A stretch of DNA of 64,000 nucleotides from Streptomyces sp. NBC_01296. GTDB lineage: Bacteria; Actinomycetota; Actinomycetes; Streptomycetales; Streptomycetaceae. The position numbers were made by a program, and so were the translations under genes. The stretch covers positions 1,054,001 through 1,118,000 of the forward strand of contig NZ_CP130720.1 of NCBI RefSeq assembly GCF_035984415.1. The letters run 5' to 3'. Below are positions 16,563 to 25,854 of this stretch, piece after piece (positions within the stretch are counted from its first letter, which is position 1; each line of letters begins with the position of its first letter). Under the pieces are notes generated by a model that did no database searches, was not told the DNA's origin, and worked only from the letters and a program-made list of their open reading frames with translations.

Positions 16563-17618
16563 ATGTCCATGATCCGGTATCGCCGCGGCGCCGCCCTGAC
16601 CGGCGCCCTCGCGCTGGCGCTCACCCTGGGGGCCTGCTCCTCCGGCAAGCCCGCTCCCGCCCAGGGAGCGGGAACGGGAACTGGCAAGAAGACGGACGGC
16701 CCGATATCCATCGCCTACCTCCAGAAGCAGGGCGACCAGGAGTACTTCGTCTCCGAGGCCGCGGGCGCCAAGAAGAAGGCCGACGAACTGGGCATCAAGC
16801 TCACCGTGGTCAACCTCGGCAACGACGCCTCGAAGACCATCACCGAGGTCAAGTCGGCGATCGCGCAGAAGAACTCGGGGATCATCATCGTCGTACCGGA
16901 GTCGGCGGTCGGCCCGCAGGTCGCCGCCGAGGCCAAGAAGGCGGGCATCCCGCTGCTCACCTCCGACGACCAGGTGTGCGTCAGCGGGCCCAAGCCCGCG
17001 GCGTGCGGCAAGGCCGATCTCGTCGCGCGCGTGGGCTTCTCGGGGGTCCAGATGGGCGGCGAGGTCGGCAAACGCGCCGCGGCCGAGTTCGCCAAGACGG
17101 GCTGGAACCCCGCGGACACCCGGATCGTCTACGCCTGGAAGCAGGACACCACCGTCTGCACCGACCGGATCAACGGCGCCAAGGCCGCGTGGAAGGAGGC
17201 CGGCGGCCCCGAGGTCCAGGCGATCGAGCTCGGTACGGACAACACCCCTGCGGGCGCGCAGGCCAAGGTCGAGGCGACGGTGACGGCCAACCAGGGGGTC
17301 AGGCACTGGGTGGTCATGGGCTGCAACGACGAGAACGTCTCCGGCGGGGTCAAGGGCCTGAACAACGCGGGCGTCAAGGGCGCGGACATCGTCGGTGTCG
17401 GCCTCGGCGCCTATCTGGCCTGCAAGGACTGGCAGGCGGGCGCCGACAACGGGATGAAGGCCGCGCTCTACATCCCCGGCGACGAGGTCGGCAAGCTGGC
17501 CGTCCAGGCCATGTACGACCGGCTCAAGAACGGTACGGAGTTCGCCCCCGAGGCCTTCGCCCCGACCAGGATGGTCGACGCGGGCACCTGGCGGGACGCC
17601 GGATTCGGCTGCAAGTGA
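16563..17618 (+). CDS. CUT2 sugar ABC transporter substrate-binding lipoprotein
   Basis: 351 residues from ATG 16563, with GAGGGAG nine nt upstream. The lipobox is LTLGAC (Cys25), followed by a periplasmic-binding-protein type I fold: ISIAYLQKQGDQEYF, DASKTITEVKSAIAQKNSGIIIVVPES, and NDENVSGGVKGLNNAG. The pattern resembles arabinose- or galactose-binding proteins that deliver monosaccharides to RbsA/RbsC-type transporters. Given the upstream alpha-galactosidase and nearby galT, galactose is the most likely substrate, but L-arabinose cannot be excluded. Its stop overlaps the ATPase start (TGATG). Confidence 0.88.
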   Translation: MSMIRYRRGAALTGALALALTLGACSSGKPAPAQGAGTGTGKKTDGPISIAYLQKQGDQEYFVSEAAGAKKKADELGIKLTVVNLGNDASKTITEVKSAIAQKNSGIIIVVPESAVGPQVAAEAKKAGIPLLTSDDQVCVSGPKPAACGKADLVARVGFSGVQMGGEVGKRAAAEFAKTGWNPADTRIVYAWKQDTTVCTDRINGAKAAWKEAGGPEVQAIELGTDNTPAGAQAKVEATVTANQGVRHWVVMGCNDENVSGGVKGLNNAGVKGADIVGVGLGAYLACKDWQAGADNGMKAALYIPGDEVGKLAVQAMYDRLKNGTEFAPEAFAPTRMVDAGTWRDAGFGCK

Positions 17619-19168
17619 TGGCCCCCGCCCCCGCCCCCGTGATGGCCGCCGGACTGCGCGTGGCCGGGCTGGCCAAGAGCTTCGCCGGCGTCCCGGCCCT
17701 GCGCGACATCAGCCTGGACTTCCCGGCCGGCTCGGTCACCGCGCTGATGGGCGAGAACGGCGCGGGCAAGTCCACCCTGCTGAAGATCGTCTGCGGTGAC
17801 CACCCGGCCGACTCCGGCACGGTCCACGTCGACGGCGCCGAGGTGCGGCTGCGCTCCCCGGCCGACGCGCGCGCCGCCGGCATCCGGCTCATCCCCCAGG
17901 AGCCGGAGATCGTCCCGCACCTCACGGTCGCCGAGAACGTCTACCTCGGCGCCCTGCCCACCCGCGGCGGCCGCCGCTTCGACCGGGCGGCGCTGCGTCG
18001 CCGGCTCCGGGAGGACCTGGTCCGGATCGGCTTCGGACACGTCCTCGACGCGGACACGCCCGGCATCCGCCTCACTCCGGCCCAGCGCCAACTGGTGGAG
18101 ATCTTGCGGGCGTTGACCGGCGAGGCGAAGGTGGTGGCCTTCGACGAACCCACGTCCTCCCTCTCCGAACACGAGGTGGAGGCCCTGTTCGCGCTGATCC
18201 GCAGACTGCGCGCGCAGGGCCTCGCCGTCGTCTACGTGTCCCACCGCATGCAGGAGATCTTCCGGCTGGCCGACCGGGTGGCCGTCCTGCGCGACGGGGC
18301 GCTGGTCGGCGTCAAGGCCGCCGACGCCACGGACGAGGGCGACCTCGTACGGATGATGGTGGGCCGGGACCTCTCCGCCGTGTTCGCCCGCCCGCACGTG
18401 GCCACCGACCGGGTCGTCCTGGACGTGAGCGGGGTGACCACCGACGCCGTGCGCGGGATCACCTTCCAGGTCCGGGCGGGTGAGGTGGTGGCCCTGGCCG
18501 GGCTGGTCGGCGCCGGGCGCTCCGAGCTGGCCCGCGCCCTGATCGGCGACCTCCCGCTGCGCGCCGGAACGGTCTCGGTGCAGGGGGCGGTACTGCGGCT
18601 GCGCCGGCCGTCCGACGCGATCCGCGCGGGCATCGGCCTCGCCCCCGAGGAGCGCAAGGAGCAGGCGCTGTTCCTCGACCGGTCGGTCCGCGACAACATC
18701 GCGCTGGTCGTGCTGGACCGGCTGCGCCGCCTGCGCTTCGTACGCCGGGCGGCGGAGCAGGAGCTCGCCCGCGAGTACACCGGCCTGCTGCGGGTGCGGA
18801 CCCCGTCCGTGGAACGGGAGGTACGCACCCTCTCGGGCGGCAACCAGCAGAAGGTGGTGCTCGCCCGCTGGCTGGCCCGCCGGCCGGCCGTGCTCATCCT
18901 CGACGAGCCCACCCGCGGCATCGACGTCGGCGCGAAGGCCGAGATCTACCGGATCATCGCGGACCTCGCGGAGGCCGGGGTGGCGCTCCTGGTCATCTCC
19001 TCGGAGTTGCCGGAGGTATTGGGGCTGGCCGACCGGGTGCTGGTGATGCAGGGCGGCCGGATCACCGGCGCGCTCGACCGGGCCGAGGCCACCGAGGAGG
19101 CCGTCCTCGCCCTGGCGATGGCCGACGACCTGACCACGACGGCGACGGGCAACGGAGGGGCGAAGTGA
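17618..19168 (+). CDS. CUT2 sugar ABC transporter ATPase (two nucleotide-binding domains)
   Basis: 516 residues with the duplicated layout of RbsA/MglA/AraG ATPases. The first domain has Walker A GENGAGKST (45-53) and Walker B VVAFDEPTSS. The second has a degenerate Walker A (GLVGAGRSE), the signature LSGGNQQKVV and Walker B VLILDEPTRG. A weak second site is normal for this family. It starts at ATG 17618, sharing bases with the upstream stop, and ends in a GTGA overlap with the permease gene, so the three genes are translationally coupled. It energises monosaccharide uptake at the inner face of the membrane. Confidence 0.95.
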   Translation: MAPAPAPVMAAGLRVAGLAKSFAGVPALRDISLDFPAGSVTALMGENGAGKSTLLKIVCGDHPADSGTVHVDGAEVRLRSPADARAAGIRLIPQEPEIVPHLTVAENVYLGALPTRGGRRFDRAALRRRLREDLVRIGFGHVLDADTPGIRLTPAQRQLVEILRALTGEAKVVAFDEPTSSLSEHEVEALFALIRRLRAQGLAVVYVSHRMQEIFRLADRVAVLRDGALVGVKAADATDEGDLVRMMVGRDLSAVFARPHVATDRVVLDVSGVTTDAVRGITFQVRAGEVVALAGLVGAGRSELARALIGDLPLRAGTVSVQGAVLRLRRPSDAIRAGIGLAPEERKEQALFLDRSVRDNIALVVLDRLRRLRFVRRAAEQELAREYTGLLRVRTPSVEREVRTLSGGNQQKVVLARWLARRPAVLILDEPTRGIDVGAKAEIYRIIADLAEAGVALLVISSELPEVLGLADRVLVMQGGRITGALDRAEATEEAVLALAMADDLTTTATGNGGAK

Positions 19169-20289
19169 ACGCGGACACAGCGGACACAGCGGACACGGCG
19201 AACACGGCTACCGCAGGAGGCGGCATGTCCGACGGGACGGCCGACACGACGGCCGCTACGGGCGGCACTCCGGCCGCCACCGACCAGGGCGGGCCGGCGG
19301 CGGGCCGCGGGCAGCGGATCGGCTCGCTCCTCGGCTCCGTCGGCGGCCAGAACCTCAGTCTCATCGGCGCCCTGGTGCTGGTGCTGGCCCTGTTCGGCTG
19401 GCTCAACCCCGCCTATCTCACCTGGGCCAACATCAAGGTCATCGGCGACGCGGTGACCATCTCCGGGCTGCTCGCCCTCGTCCAGACCGTGGTGATCATC
19501 TGCGGCGCGCTGGACATCTCCGTCGGCTCGCAGGTCGGCGTTGCCTCCGTGGTCTGCGCCATGGTCTTCACCTCCACCGGCGGGAGCGCCCTGCTCGGCA
19601 TCGCCGCCGCGCTCGGCGCGGGCCTGCTGGCCGGGCTCCTCAACGGCGCGGTCATCGTCTTCGGCCGGGTCAACCCGGTCATCGCGACCCTGGCCACCCT
19701 CGCCGCGTACAAGGGGGTCGCGCAGCTGCTGTCCAAGGGCGCGGCGCAGGGTTACGTCAGCAACGACGACGTCTTCGTCTTCCTCGCGAACGGTTCGATC
19801 GCCGGAATCCCGGTGCTGCTGTGGGTGCTTGCCGTGGTCACCCTCGCCATCCACCTGCTGCTCAAGTCGACCGACATCGGCCGCAACATCTACGCCATCG
19901 GCGGCAACGACACCGCCGCCCGGCTGGCCGGGATCGACATCAACAAGTACCTGATCGCCGTCTACGGCCTGGCGGGGGTGGTCGCCGCGGTCGCCGGCGT
20001 CCTGCTGACGGCGCGCACCGGATTCGGCCACCCCGTCTCCGGCAGCGAGGGCCTCGAACTGAAGGCGATCACGGCCGCCGCCCTCGGCGGCTGCCTCCTG
20101 GCGGGCGGCAAGGGCGGGGTCGGCGGGACCCTGCTCGCCATCACCCTGCTCGGGGCGCTGGACAACGGCCTGACCGTGCAGGGCGTCAACCCGTTCTGGC
20201 AGAACGTCGCGCAGGGCGCCCTGCTCGTGGTGGCCGTCGTGATCCAGAAGCGGCGTGCCGGGGAGCGGGCAGTGGGGCTGCCCACCTGA
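19165..20289 (+). CDS. CUT2 sugar ABC transporter permease
   Basis: 374 residues starting at GTG 19165 (GTGA overlap). The first 55 residues are a hydrophilic Ala/Thr/Asp tail with NADTADTADTANTAT repeats encoded by 9-bp tandem repeats. After it come about ten helices of the RbsC/AraH/MglC type, with the conserved GALDISVGSQVG and GGNDTAARLAGIDINKY loops. It forms the membrane channel with the ATPase and binding protein encoded upstream. A long-loop inverted repeat follows and probably ends the alpha-galactosidase operon. Confidence 0.93.
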   Translation: MNADTADTADTANTATAGGGMSDGTADTTAATGGTPAATDQGGPAAGRGQRIGSLLGSVGGQNLSLIGALVLVLALFGWLNPAYLTWANIKVIGDAVTISGLLALVQTVVIICGALDISVGSQVGVASVVCAMVFTSTGGSALLGIAAALGAGLLAGLLNGAVIVFGRVNPVIATLATLAAYKGVAQLLSKGAAQGYVSNDDVFVFLANGSIAGIPVLLWVLAVVTLAIHLLLKSTDIGRNIYAIGGNDTAARLAGIDINKYLIAVYGLAGVVAAVAGVLLTARTGFGHPVSGSEGLELKAITAAALGGCLLAGGKGGVGGTLLAITLLGALDNGLTVQGVNPFWQNVAQGALLVVAVVIQKRRAGERAVGLPT

Positions 20290-20302
20290 CGGGGGCCCGC
20301 AC

Positions 20303-20348
20303 GAAGGGCGGCGCCGCACGCACGCGGCCCGCCCCCCAACCGCCCTTC
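20303..20348 (+). terminator. Inverted repeat after the CUT2 operon
   Basis: GAAGGGCGG (20303-20311) pairs with CCGCCCTTC (20340-20348) around a 28-nt G+C-rich loop. This is a weak terminator candidate. Confidence 0.45.
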
Positions 20349-20395
20349 AAGCGTTGAACTCCGTCCGTCCATATGGCCGTTGACGGTTCGAAGTC

Positions 20396-20424
20396 TTGAC
20401 GCCCGTGGACGCCGGGAGCACAGT
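20396..20424 (+). promoter_or_regulatory. Promoter of the beta-glucanase genes
   Basis: TTGACG (20396-20401), 17-bp spacer, CACAGT (20419-20424). The predicted start lies near 20431, immediately before the LacI-type box at 20441-20454, a position that allows repression. Confidence 0.6.
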
Positions 20425-20440
20425 GGCCAGCGGCTCCGCT

Positions 20441-20454
20441 TGAGAGCGCTCTCA
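20441..20454. promoter_or_regulatory. LacI-family operator box 1 (GH16 gene)
   Basis: TGAGAGCGCTCTCA is a perfect 14-bp palindrome with the central CG typical of LacI-family sites; it resembles the CebR box of Streptomyces. An identical box is at 24471, and a near copy at 23194 precedes the local LacI gene. Confidence 0.8.
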
Positions 20455-20490
20455 TACTGCGGACCGCTCCCCCCGAGAGAGGGCACACCC

Positions 20491-21924
20491 ATGCGTCCCA
20501 CATCCGGTAGAAAACGGTCGACCGTCCGCCGGGCCGTCGTCGCCGCGCTCAGTGCGATGGGCGTGGCCGCGGCGGCCGCGGCCGTGGTCACCCTGCCCGC
20601 CAACGCCGCCGCTCCCCCGCCGCCGGCGGGCTGGTCCCAGGTGTTCCTGGACGATTTCAACGGGGCCGCGGGCTCCGGCGTGAACACCGCCGACTGGCAG
20701 TACACCACCGGGACCAGCTACCCCGGCGGGCCCGCCAACTTCGGTACGGGCGAGGTCGAGACGATGACCTCGAGCACCGCGAACGTCTCCCTCGACGGCG
20801 CCGGGAACCTGCGGATCACCCCGCGCCGGGACGCCGCCGGCAACTGGACCTCCGGCCGCATCGAGACCCGGCGCACCGATTTCCAGCCCCCGGCGGGCGG
20901 GAAGCTGCGCACCGAGGCCCGGATACAGATGCCGAACGTCACGGGAGCGGCGGCGAAGGGCTACTGGCCGGCGTTCTGGATGCTGGGAGCGCCCTACCGC
21001 GGCAACTGGTGGAACTGGCCCGGCATCGGCGAGATCGACATCATGGAGAACGTCCAGGGCATCAACAACGTCTGGGCCACCCTGCACTGCGGCACCAGCC
21101 CCGGCGGCCCGTGCAACGAGACCTCCGGCATCGGCGGCCAGCGCGTCTGCCCGGGCACCAGCTGCCAGGGCGGCTTCCACACGTACGCCGCGGAGTGGGA
21201 CCGGTCCACCGCCGTCGAGGAGATACGTTTCTCCGTCGACGGGAACACCTTCCACACCGTACGGGCGAACCAGGTCGACGCCGCCACCTGGGCCAACGCC
21301 ACGAACCACGGCTACTTCATCATCCTGAACCTCGCCATGGGCGGCGGCTTCCCGGACGCCTTCGGCGGCGGACCCGACGCCGGCACGCAGCCCGGCTACG
21401 CGATGGCCGTCGACTACGTGTCCGTACTGCAGTCGACGGGCGGCACGACCCCGCCGACGACACCCCCCACCACGCCCCCGACGACGCCGCCCACCACACC
21501 TCCGTCCGGTCACCGCGACGCCTACGGCACCATCGAGGCCGAGTCGTACGACGAGCAGGCCGGGCTGGCCAAGGAGACCACGACCGACACGGGCGGCGGC
21601 CAGAACCTGAGCACGATCGCCAACGGCGACTGGGCCCTCTACCGGGGCGTCGACTTCGGTTCCGGCCCGGCGAAGCAGTTCTACGGACGGGTCGCGGGCG
21701 GTGCGGCCGGCGGGGTCAGCGGGCTCGTCGAGGTCCGGCTGGACAGCCGGACCGGCCCGCCGATCGGCAGCTTCTCGGTCGCGAACACCGGCGGCTGGCA
21801 GAGCTGGCGGACCGTCCCGGCCAACATCAGCGCCGTCACCGGCACGCACGACGTCTACCTGACCTTCACCAGCGGCCAGGGCGCCGACTACGTGAACGTC
21901 AACTGGTTCGGCTTCGGCCACTGA
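20491..21924 (+). CDS. Secreted GH16 endo-1,3-beta-glucanase with CBM6
   Basis: 477 residues from ATG 20491. A long signal peptide ends near residue 40 (LPANAAAP). The GH16 domain (about 45-345) contains GEIDIMEN, with Glu181 as nucleophile, Asp183 and Glu186 as acid/base, plus KGYWPAFWML. A linker made of five TTPP units leads to a C-terminal CBM6-like module (YGTIEAESYDEQAG to the end). It should cut laminarin-type beta-1,3-glucans outside the cell. It is preceded by a LacI box and followed 28 nt later by the GH64 gene, so both are probably expressed together. Confidence 0.93.
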   Translation: MRPTSGRKRSTVRRAVVAALSAMGVAAAAAAVVTLPANAAAPPPPAGWSQVFLDDFNGAAGSGVNTADWQYTTGTSYPGGPANFGTGEVETMTSSTANVSLDGAGNLRITPRRDAAGNWTSGRIETRRTDFQPPAGGKLRTEARIQMPNVTGAAAKGYWPAFWMLGAPYRGNWWNWPGIGEIDIMENVQGINNVWATLHCGTSPGGPCNETSGIGGQRVCPGTSCQGGFHTYAAEWDRSTAVEEIRFSVDGNTFHTVRANQVDAATWANATNHGYFIILNLAMGGGFPDAFGGGPDAGTQPGYAMAVDYVSVLQSTGGTTPPTTPPTTPPTTPPTTPPSGHRDAYGTIEAESYDEQAGLAKETTTDTGGGQNLSTIANGDWALYRGVDFGSGPAKQFYGRVAGGAAGGVSGLVEVRLDSRTGPPIGSFSVANTGGWQSWRTVPANISAVTGTHDVYLTFTSGQGADYVNVNWFGFGH

Positions 21925-21952
21925 CCGCACCGAGCGGACCGAGGAGACACCC

Positions 21953-23167
21953 GTGAACATCCGACAACGGCTCGCGCTGACCGTGCCGGCCGTGCTGATC
22001 GCCCTGCTGGGGCTCGTCCCGCCGGCCCCGACCGGCGCCGCCGCGAACTCCGCTCAGGGCGGGCCCGGGAGCTTCCCGATCACCTTCCAGAACAACACCC
22101 GTGGCACGTACGCCGATTCACAGATCTTCGTCACCGTGCTCGGCCAGGTGGTCCCGGGCCAGTGGTCGTACATGAAGCCCGACGGCTCCATGGCCCACAT
22201 CGACCACCTCGACGCCACCGCGCCCGGCCACCTGGTCAAGAAGGGCGTCAGCTACCCCGACATGTCCTTCACCCTGGCCCAGGTGGGCGGGACGGTGCCC
22301 TCCCCGGCATCGATCCGCGGGGGCCGGATCTACATCTCCCTCGGCTCGCCCCTCTACCTCCCGGTCTCCCCCGACGACCAGGGCTGGGGCGGCCCCGACC
22401 TGCGCAACCCCGATGCCCCGAACAGCGACGTGTACTACGACTGGTACGAGTACACCTACGTGCAGGGCCAGGTCGCCTTCGGCGGGAACACCACCCAGGT
22501 CGACCAGTTCGGCTTCCCGATGACCTCGCGGCTGCGCCAGACCTCCAGCGGCTACGACACCACCCGCGGCATCACCCGGACCCGCGCCGAGGTCATGCAG
22601 CAGTACGCGGCCTCCGTCGGGGCCGCCTTCAAGCCGCTGCAGAACGGCTACCGCATCGTGGCGCCGCGCTCCTCGAACCTGTTCCTCGCGGGCGGCGCGC
22701 AGCAGAACCACCTCACCACCGCCATCGACCGGGCCTGGTCCTACTACACCGCCCACCCGTTCGCCCTGACCCGGCTCGGCGAGACCTTCTCCGGGCGGGT
22801 CTCCGGCTCCACGCTCACCTTCAGCAAGAACGGCACCGGCCCCTTCACCCTCCGCAAGCCCACCTCGCCGGACGTCATGGCCTGCGCGGGGGCGCTCGCC
22901 TCGGGCAACGACACCGAGAAACAGCTCGGCGCGGAGTTCTGTGCCGCGTTCAACCGGGGTGTCGCCCTCGACACCACCGCCTGGTACGCCCCGGCCGCGT
23001 ACTACGCCGGGACCGCGAAGAACGACTACGCCGGCTTCTTCCACACCGTCGGCCTGGACAAGCGGGCCTACGGGTTCCCCTACGACGACGTCAACGACCA
23101 GTCCTCCGTCCAGATCCTCGGCAACGCCGAGCCGCCGACCGGTCTGACCCTCGGCATCGGCTGGTGA
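21953..23167 (+). CDS. Secreted GH64 beta-1,3-glucanase
   Basis: 404 residues from GTG 21953 with a GAGGAG ribosome site. A signal peptide ends near residue 31. The rest matches GH64 laminaripentaose-producing enzymes, which combine a beta-barrel with a thaumatin-like part: FPITFQNNTRGTYADSQIFVTVLG near the start, DWYEYTY and TQVDQFGFPM carrying the candidate catalytic Glu and Asp, and AWSYY later. No binding module is present. It releases laminaripentaose from beta-1,3-glucan, complementing the GH16 enzyme. It ends just before a strong hairpin that overlaps a LacI box. Confidence 0.92.
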   Translation: MNIRQRLALTVPAVLIALLGLVPPAPTGAAANSAQGGPGSFPITFQNNTRGTYADSQIFVTVLGQVVPGQWSYMKPDGSMAHIDHLDATAPGHLVKKGVSYPDMSFTLAQVGGTVPSPASIRGGRIYISLGSPLYLPVSPDDQGWGGPDLRNPDAPNSDVYYDWYEYTYVQGQVAFGGNTTQVDQFGFPMTSRLRQTSSGYDTTRGITRTRAEVMQQYAASVGAAFKPLQNGYRIVAPRSSNLFLAGGAQQNHLTTAIDRAWSYYTAHPFALTRLGETFSGRVSGSTLTFSKNGTGPFTLRKPTSPDVMACAGALASGNDTEKQLGAEFCAAFNRGVALDTTAWYAPAAYYAGTAKNDYAGFFHTVGLDKRAYGFPYDDVNDQSSVQILGNAEPPTGLTLGIGW

Positions 23168-23183
23168 CTCGGGGCATGTCCTG

Positions 23184-23225
23184 CCCGTGCCACCGGGAGC
23201 GCTCTCAGGCTCCCGGCGGCACGGG
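23184..23225 (+). terminator. Strong terminator after GH64, overlapping the lacI operator
   Basis: Arms 23184-23200 and 23209-23225 form a 17-bp stem with one mismatch and an 8-nt loop. The LacI-type box 23194-23207 lies across the left arm and loop, so the same DNA may end glucanase transcription and control the regulator gene. Confidence 0.75.
23194..23207. promoter_or_regulatory. LacI-family operator box 2 (lacI gene)
   Basis: CGGGAGCGCTCTCA matches boxes 1 and 3 at 12 of 14 positions, keeping the GAGCGCTC core. It lies 70 nt upstream of the LacI start and suggests autoregulation. Confidence 0.65.
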
Positions 23226-23277
23226 TTACCCTGCTGTTCGGCAGCCAACAGCCCCCGGACATGCAGGAGGAGCGCCC

Positions 23278-24321
23278 GTGCCCGAACAGCTTCCCGGCCG
23301 CCGGCCCACCCTGGAGGCCGTGGCGGAGCGCGCCGGGGTGTCCCGGGCCACCGCGTCCCGCGTCGTCAACGGCGGCGAGGGTGTGCGCGCCCATCTGGTG
23401 GAGAAGGTCCGCGAGGCCGTACGGGAGCTCGGGTACGTGCCGAATCCCGCGGCCCGCACCCTCGTCACGCGGCGCACCGGGGCCGTCGCGGTGATCATCG
23501 CCGAGCCGGAGATCCGGATCTTCTCCGACCCCTTCTTCTCCCGCCAGATCCGGGGCATCAGCAAGGAACTGACCGCACATGACACGCAGTTGGTCCTGCT
23601 GCTCGTGGAGGACCGGGGGGACTACGACCGCATCGAGCGCTATCTGGCCGGCGGCCACGTCGACGGGGCGCTCGCCTTCTCGCTGCACACCGACGACCCG
23701 CTGCCCGCGATCACCCGCCGCATCGGGATGCCCACGGTCTACGGCGGCCGACCGGGCTGGACCGCCGGATCCGGGGAGCACGGCGGTGTCGCGTACGTCG
23801 ACGCGGACAACCGCGGGGGCGCCCGCGAGGCCGTACGGTACCTGCTGGAGCAGGGTCGGCAGCGGATCGCGCACATCGCCGGCCCGCTGGACCAGACCTC
23901 GGCGGTGGACCGGCTCGACGGCTACCGGGACGTCCTGCTCGACGCCGATCCGGCGCTGATCGCGGAGGGGGACTTCACCGCGGAGGGCGGGGCCCGCGCG
24001 ATGGCAGGGCTGCTGGAGCGCTGCCCGGACCTCGACGCGGTGTTCGCGGCGAACGACCTGATGGCGACGGGGGCCCTGCGGGTGCTGCGGGAGCGCGGCC
24101 TCGCGGTGCCCGGGGACGTGGCGCTGGTCGGCTTCGACGATGCCGAACCGGTCGCGGAGAGCGCCGATCCGCCGCTGACGACCGTGCGCCAGGACATCGA
24201 GGGCATGGGGCATCTGATGGCCCGCTTGCTGCTGCGCACCCTGAACAAGGTCCAGGGCGAGCGCGGGGTACCCGCCTCGGTGGTCACTCCGACGGCGCTG
24301 GTGCGGCGCGCCTCCGCGTGA
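23278..24321 (+). CDS. LacI family repressor of the beta-glucan genes
   Basis: 347 residues from GTG 23278 with GGAGGAG upstream. The N-terminal helix-turn-helix and hinge helix are PTLEAVAERAGVSRATASRVVNG then PNPAARTLVTRRTG. The effector domain has the usual VDADNRGGAREAVRYLLEQG and VFAANDLMATGALRVL blocks. It lies inside the beta-glucan gene block, and three related GAGAGCGCTC boxes flank it. It is therefore the likely repressor of the GH16/GH64 and transporter genes, released by a beta-1,3-gluco-oligosaccharide. The ligand is inference; the related CebR responds to cello-oligosaccharides. Confidence 0.93.
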   Translation: MPEQLPGRRPTLEAVAERAGVSRATASRVVNGGEGVRAHLVEKVREAVRELGYVPNPAARTLVTRRTGAVAVIIAEPEIRIFSDPFFSRQIRGISKELTAHDTQLVLLLVEDRGDYDRIERYLAGGHVDGALAFSLHTDDPLPAITRRIGMPTVYGGRPGWTAGSGEHGGVAYVDADNRGGAREAVRYLLEQGRQRIAHIAGPLDQTSAVDRLDGYRDVLLDADPALIAEGDFTAEGGARAMAGLLERCPDLDAVFAANDLMATGALRVLRERGLAVPGDVALVGFDDAEPVAESADPPLTTVRQDIEGMGHLMARLLLRTLNKVQGERGVPASVVTPTALVRRASA

Positions 24322-24470
24322 TCCGCCCGATCCCTCCCGTCCGCCCGGTCCGTCGGGCCGGCGCGGCGTGAACTCGTCGTGCCGCAGGGAAGATTGTGGA
24401 CGAAGGCGTGCTGTTGTGCGTACAACTCTTGACGGGGCCCGGGCTGCGGGTGCACGCTCCAGTCGCGCTC

Positions 24471-24484
24471 TGAGAGCGCTCTCA
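24471..24484. promoter_or_regulatory. LacI-family operator box 3 (transporter operon)
   Basis: TGAGAGCGCTCTCA, identical to box 1, lies 57 nt before the binding-protein start. A possible -35 TTGACG is at 24429-24434, with CACGCT (24453-24458) as a -10 at 18-bp spacing. Confidence 0.8.
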
Positions 24485-24540
24485 ACGCTGGCGCACTCCC
24501 ACCCCCGCACCCTGCCCGTCCAGGCCAAGGAGGCCGCCCC

Positions 24541-25854
24541 ATGTCCATCCCCCGAACCACCCCCAGAGCCATGGTCCGACTCGGCGCCGTCGCGCTCACC
24601 GGAGTGCTCCTGGCCGCCTGCGGATCCGGGTCCGGGTCGGGCGGTGCGTCCTCCGGCGACGCCGCAGGCGGCGACGTCACGCTCACCGTCGACCTGTTCG
24701 GTGCGTTCGGCTACCAGGAGTCCGGGCTCTACGCCGAGTACGAGCAGCTCCACCCCGGCGTCAAGATCAAGCAGACCGACACCGAGGACGAGCAGGACTA
24801 CTGGAAGTCGCTCCAGACCCGCCTCGCGGGCGGCGGCGGCCTGGCCGACGTCCAGGCCGTGGAGGTCGGCCGCATCGCCTCGGTCGCCCAGCAGCAGGCC
24901 GGCAAGTTCGTGGACCTGAACCAGTACGGGGCCGGGGCGCTCAAGGGGGAGTTCGCCCCCGCCAAGTGGTCCGCCGCGGCCACCAAGGACGGCAAGGTGC
25001 TGGGCCTGGGCACCGATGTCGGCCCCGAGGCGATGTGTTATCGCCGCGACCTGTTCCAGGCCGCCGGGCTGCCCACCGACCGCACCGAACTGGCGGCGCG
25101 GTGGGCCACCTGGGACGGATACCTCGAACTCGGCCGCCAGTACAAGGAGAAGGCGCCGGCCGGCAGCGCCTGGCTCGACAGCGTGGGCAGCCTGAACGCG
25201 GTCATGGTCGGGCAACAGAAGGAGCGCTACTACGACGCCTCGGGCGCTCTGGTCTACGAGAACAGCCCCGCCGTGAAGGCCGCCTGGGACGCCTCGGTCA
25301 AGGCCGCCGGCGACGGGCTCAGCGCCAAACTGGACCAGTGGTCGCCGCCGTGGAACCAGGCGTTCGCGTCCGGCTCCTTCGCCACCCTGCCCTGCCCCGC
25401 CTGGATGCTCGGCTACATCAAGGGCCAGGCCGCAGACGCGGGCCAGGGCAAGTGGGACGTCGCGAAGCTGCCCGGCGGCGCGGGCAACTGGGGCGGCTCC
25501 TACCTGGCGGTCCCGAGCGCCGCCAAGCACAAGAAGGAGGCGTACGAGCTGATCAAATGGCTCACCGCGCCCGAGCAGCAGACCAAGGTCTTCCGCAAGC
25601 AGGGCAACTTCCCCTCCGCCACCGGGTCCATCAGCCAGATAGCCGACGCCAAGGACCCGTACTTCTCCGACGCGCCGATCGGCCGGATCTTCGGGGACGC
25701 CGCCGAACAGGCCCCCGTCCAGGTGCTCGGCCTGCACGACAAGGACATCGCCGACCAGATCAACAACGCGCTCAGCGAGGTGGAACGCAAGGGCACGGCT
25801 CCCGAGACGGCCTGGTCCAACGCGAAGAAGGCCGTCAAGAATGCCCTCGGCTGA
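24541..25854 (+). CDS. CUT1 sugar ABC transporter substrate-binding lipoprotein
   Basis: 437 residues from ATG 24541 with AAGGAGG upstream. The lipobox is GVLLAAC (Cys27), followed by a Gly/Ser linker and a family-1 solute-binding fold (YAEYEQLHPGVKIKQTDTEDEQDYWKSLQTRLAGG; LAVPSAAKHKKEAYELIKWLTAPEQQ). The family binds oligosaccharides. With two beta-1,3-glucanases upstream and a beta-glucosidase downstream, laminari-oligosaccharides are the probable substrate. The gene overlaps the first permease gene by 14 nt. No ATPase gene is present, in keeping with use of a shared MsiK-type ATPase. Confidence 0.92.
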   Translation: MSIPRTTPRAMVRLGAVALTGVLLAACGSGSGSGGASSGDAAGGDVTLTVDLFGAFGYQESGLYAEYEQLHPGVKIKQTDTEDEQDYWKSLQTRLAGGGGLADVQAVEVGRIASVAQQQAGKFVDLNQYGAGALKGEFAPAKWSAAATKDGKVLGLGTDVGPEAMCYRRDLFQAAGLPTDRTELAARWATWDGYLELGRQYKEKAPAGSAWLDSVGSLNAVMVGQQKERYYDASGALVYENSPAVKAAWDASVKAAGDGLSAKLDQWSPPWNQAFASGSFATLPCPAWMLGYIKGQAADAGQGKWDVAKLPGGAGNWGGSYLAVPSAAKHKKEAYELIKWLTAPEQQTKVFRKQGNFPSATGSISQIADAKDPYFSDAPIGRIFGDAAEQAPVQVLGLHDKDIADQINNALSEVERKGTAPETAWSNAKKAVKNALG

